A program made the translations under genes and the position numbers. A model generated the notes under the pieces. The model had not been told where the DNA came from. It did no database searches and saw nothing but the letters and a program-made list of their open reading frames with translations. A DNA stretch of 6,441 nucleotides from Candidatus Woesearchaeota archaeon. Its GTDB lineage: Archaea > Nanobdellota > Nanobdellia > Woesearchaeales > UBA10216. This document shows, piece after piece, positions 6,146 through 6,441 of this stretch. How positions within the stretch are numbered: the stretch's first letter is position 1; each line of letters begins with the position of its first letter. The DNA is taken from contig DUGG01000011.1 of the NCBI GenBank assembly GCA_013331515.1, positions 6,048-12,488 on the forward strand. The letters run 5' to 3'.

Positions 6146-6434
6146 TTGGCGAGAGACTCTTTTCAGCAATCTTGTCCCACACTTCGTCTTCCTTGCTCCA
6201 TGCGTTTTGCAGTGCTCTTTTGGACAGAGCATCCCAGAAGTTGTTGTTGAGTCTCTCAAGAAATTCAGACTCCTTTTTGAAGACAAGTCCCTCACTGGAT
6301 TCCACCAGGACAAGCGTTGAGTTTCCCCTTATCCCAAAATCCTGCCTGATGTCCTCAGGTATCACGATCTGGCCGCGCTCATTCACTCTTACAGTCCTTA
6401 TCCGCCTTGAAGTTACAGTAGTCATACCAATCAT
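6138..6434 (-). CDS. AbrB/MazE-like antitoxin (SpoVT-AbrB domain)
   Basis: The protein is 98 residues if started at 6434. It has a swapped-hairpin DNA-binding domain at about 10-52, seen in TVRVNERGQIVIPEDIRQDF followed by GIRGNSTLVLVESSEGLVF. The tail (about 53-98) is helical and charged, with NFWDALSKRAL and AWSKEDEVWDKI; a tail of this type usually wraps around the MazF dimer. As the first gene before a MazF-like toxin it is very likely the neutralising antitoxin and an operon autorepressor. The start is uncertain: ATGs occur at 6434 and 6425, no Shine-Dalgarno site is seen, and the frame remains open to the window edge, so the promoter and possibly the true start lie outside. Its TGA overlaps an in-frame ATG of the toxin frame (ATGA, 6138-6141). 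Confidence 0.88.
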   Translation of the reverse strand: MIGMTTVTSRRIRTVRVNERGQIVIPEDIRQDFGIRGNSTLVLVESSEGLVFKKESEFLERLNNNFWDALSKRALQNAWSKEDEVWDKIAEKSLSPKK

Positions 6435-6441
6435 ACTGTTC

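Overview
The window most likely comes from an archaeon with a compact genome, possibly of the DPANN or a euryarchaeal type. The lineage is inferred, not proven. Three things support Archaea. A zinc-ribbon plus helix-turn-helix protein matches archaeal multiprotein bridging factor 1. Two genes have TATA-like boxes centred about 27-28 bp before the ATG with no Shine-Dalgarno site, the pattern of leaderless archaeal transcripts. Genes inside operons instead carry GGTGA or AAGGA ribosome sites or stop/start overlaps. Gyrase, carried here as gyrA, occurs in many euryarchaea and some DPANN genomes and is regarded as acquired from bacteria.

Layout, left to right. (1) Positions 1-675 hold the 3' end of gyrA, the last blades of the DNA-wrapping beta-pinwheel. 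(2) A 95-bp gap holds a perfect 7-bp hairpin followed by a T tract, then a promoter. (3) Positions 771-1823 encode a THUMP/UPF0020-like RNA methyltransferase homologue whose SAM-binding and catalytic motifs look degenerate. (4) Positions 1850-5293 form a tight three-gene plus-strand operon: a membrane family 2 glycosyltransferase, a membrane-anchored thioredoxin-fold protein with CTSC and a cis-proline motif, and a multi-spanning GT-C (PMT/ArnT-like) glycosyltransferase. Its promoter overlaps the stop codon of the methyltransferase gene. (5) On the minus strand, 6434 down to 5295, lies a second operon: an AbrB/MazE-like antitoxin, a MazF/PemK-like mRNA interferase and archaeal MBF1. It meets the glycosyltransferase operon tail to tail with one base between the stop codons.

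How they may work together. The glycosyltransferase operon looks like a surface-glycan module: GT2 makes a polymer or a lipid-linked sugar on the cytoplasmic side, GT-C transfers sugar from a lipid carrier outside, and the thioredoxin-like protein may handle disulfides of extracytoplasmic partners. The minus-strand operon joins a toxin-antitoxin pair to a transcription/translation-associated factor. A second copy of the palindrome seen downstream of gyrA sits between antitoxin and toxin, where it could shape toxin expression or supply an alternative toxin N-terminus. No CRISPR array, tRNA, rRNA, insertion sequence or origin was seen, and no gene-free stretch exceeds about 100 bases.
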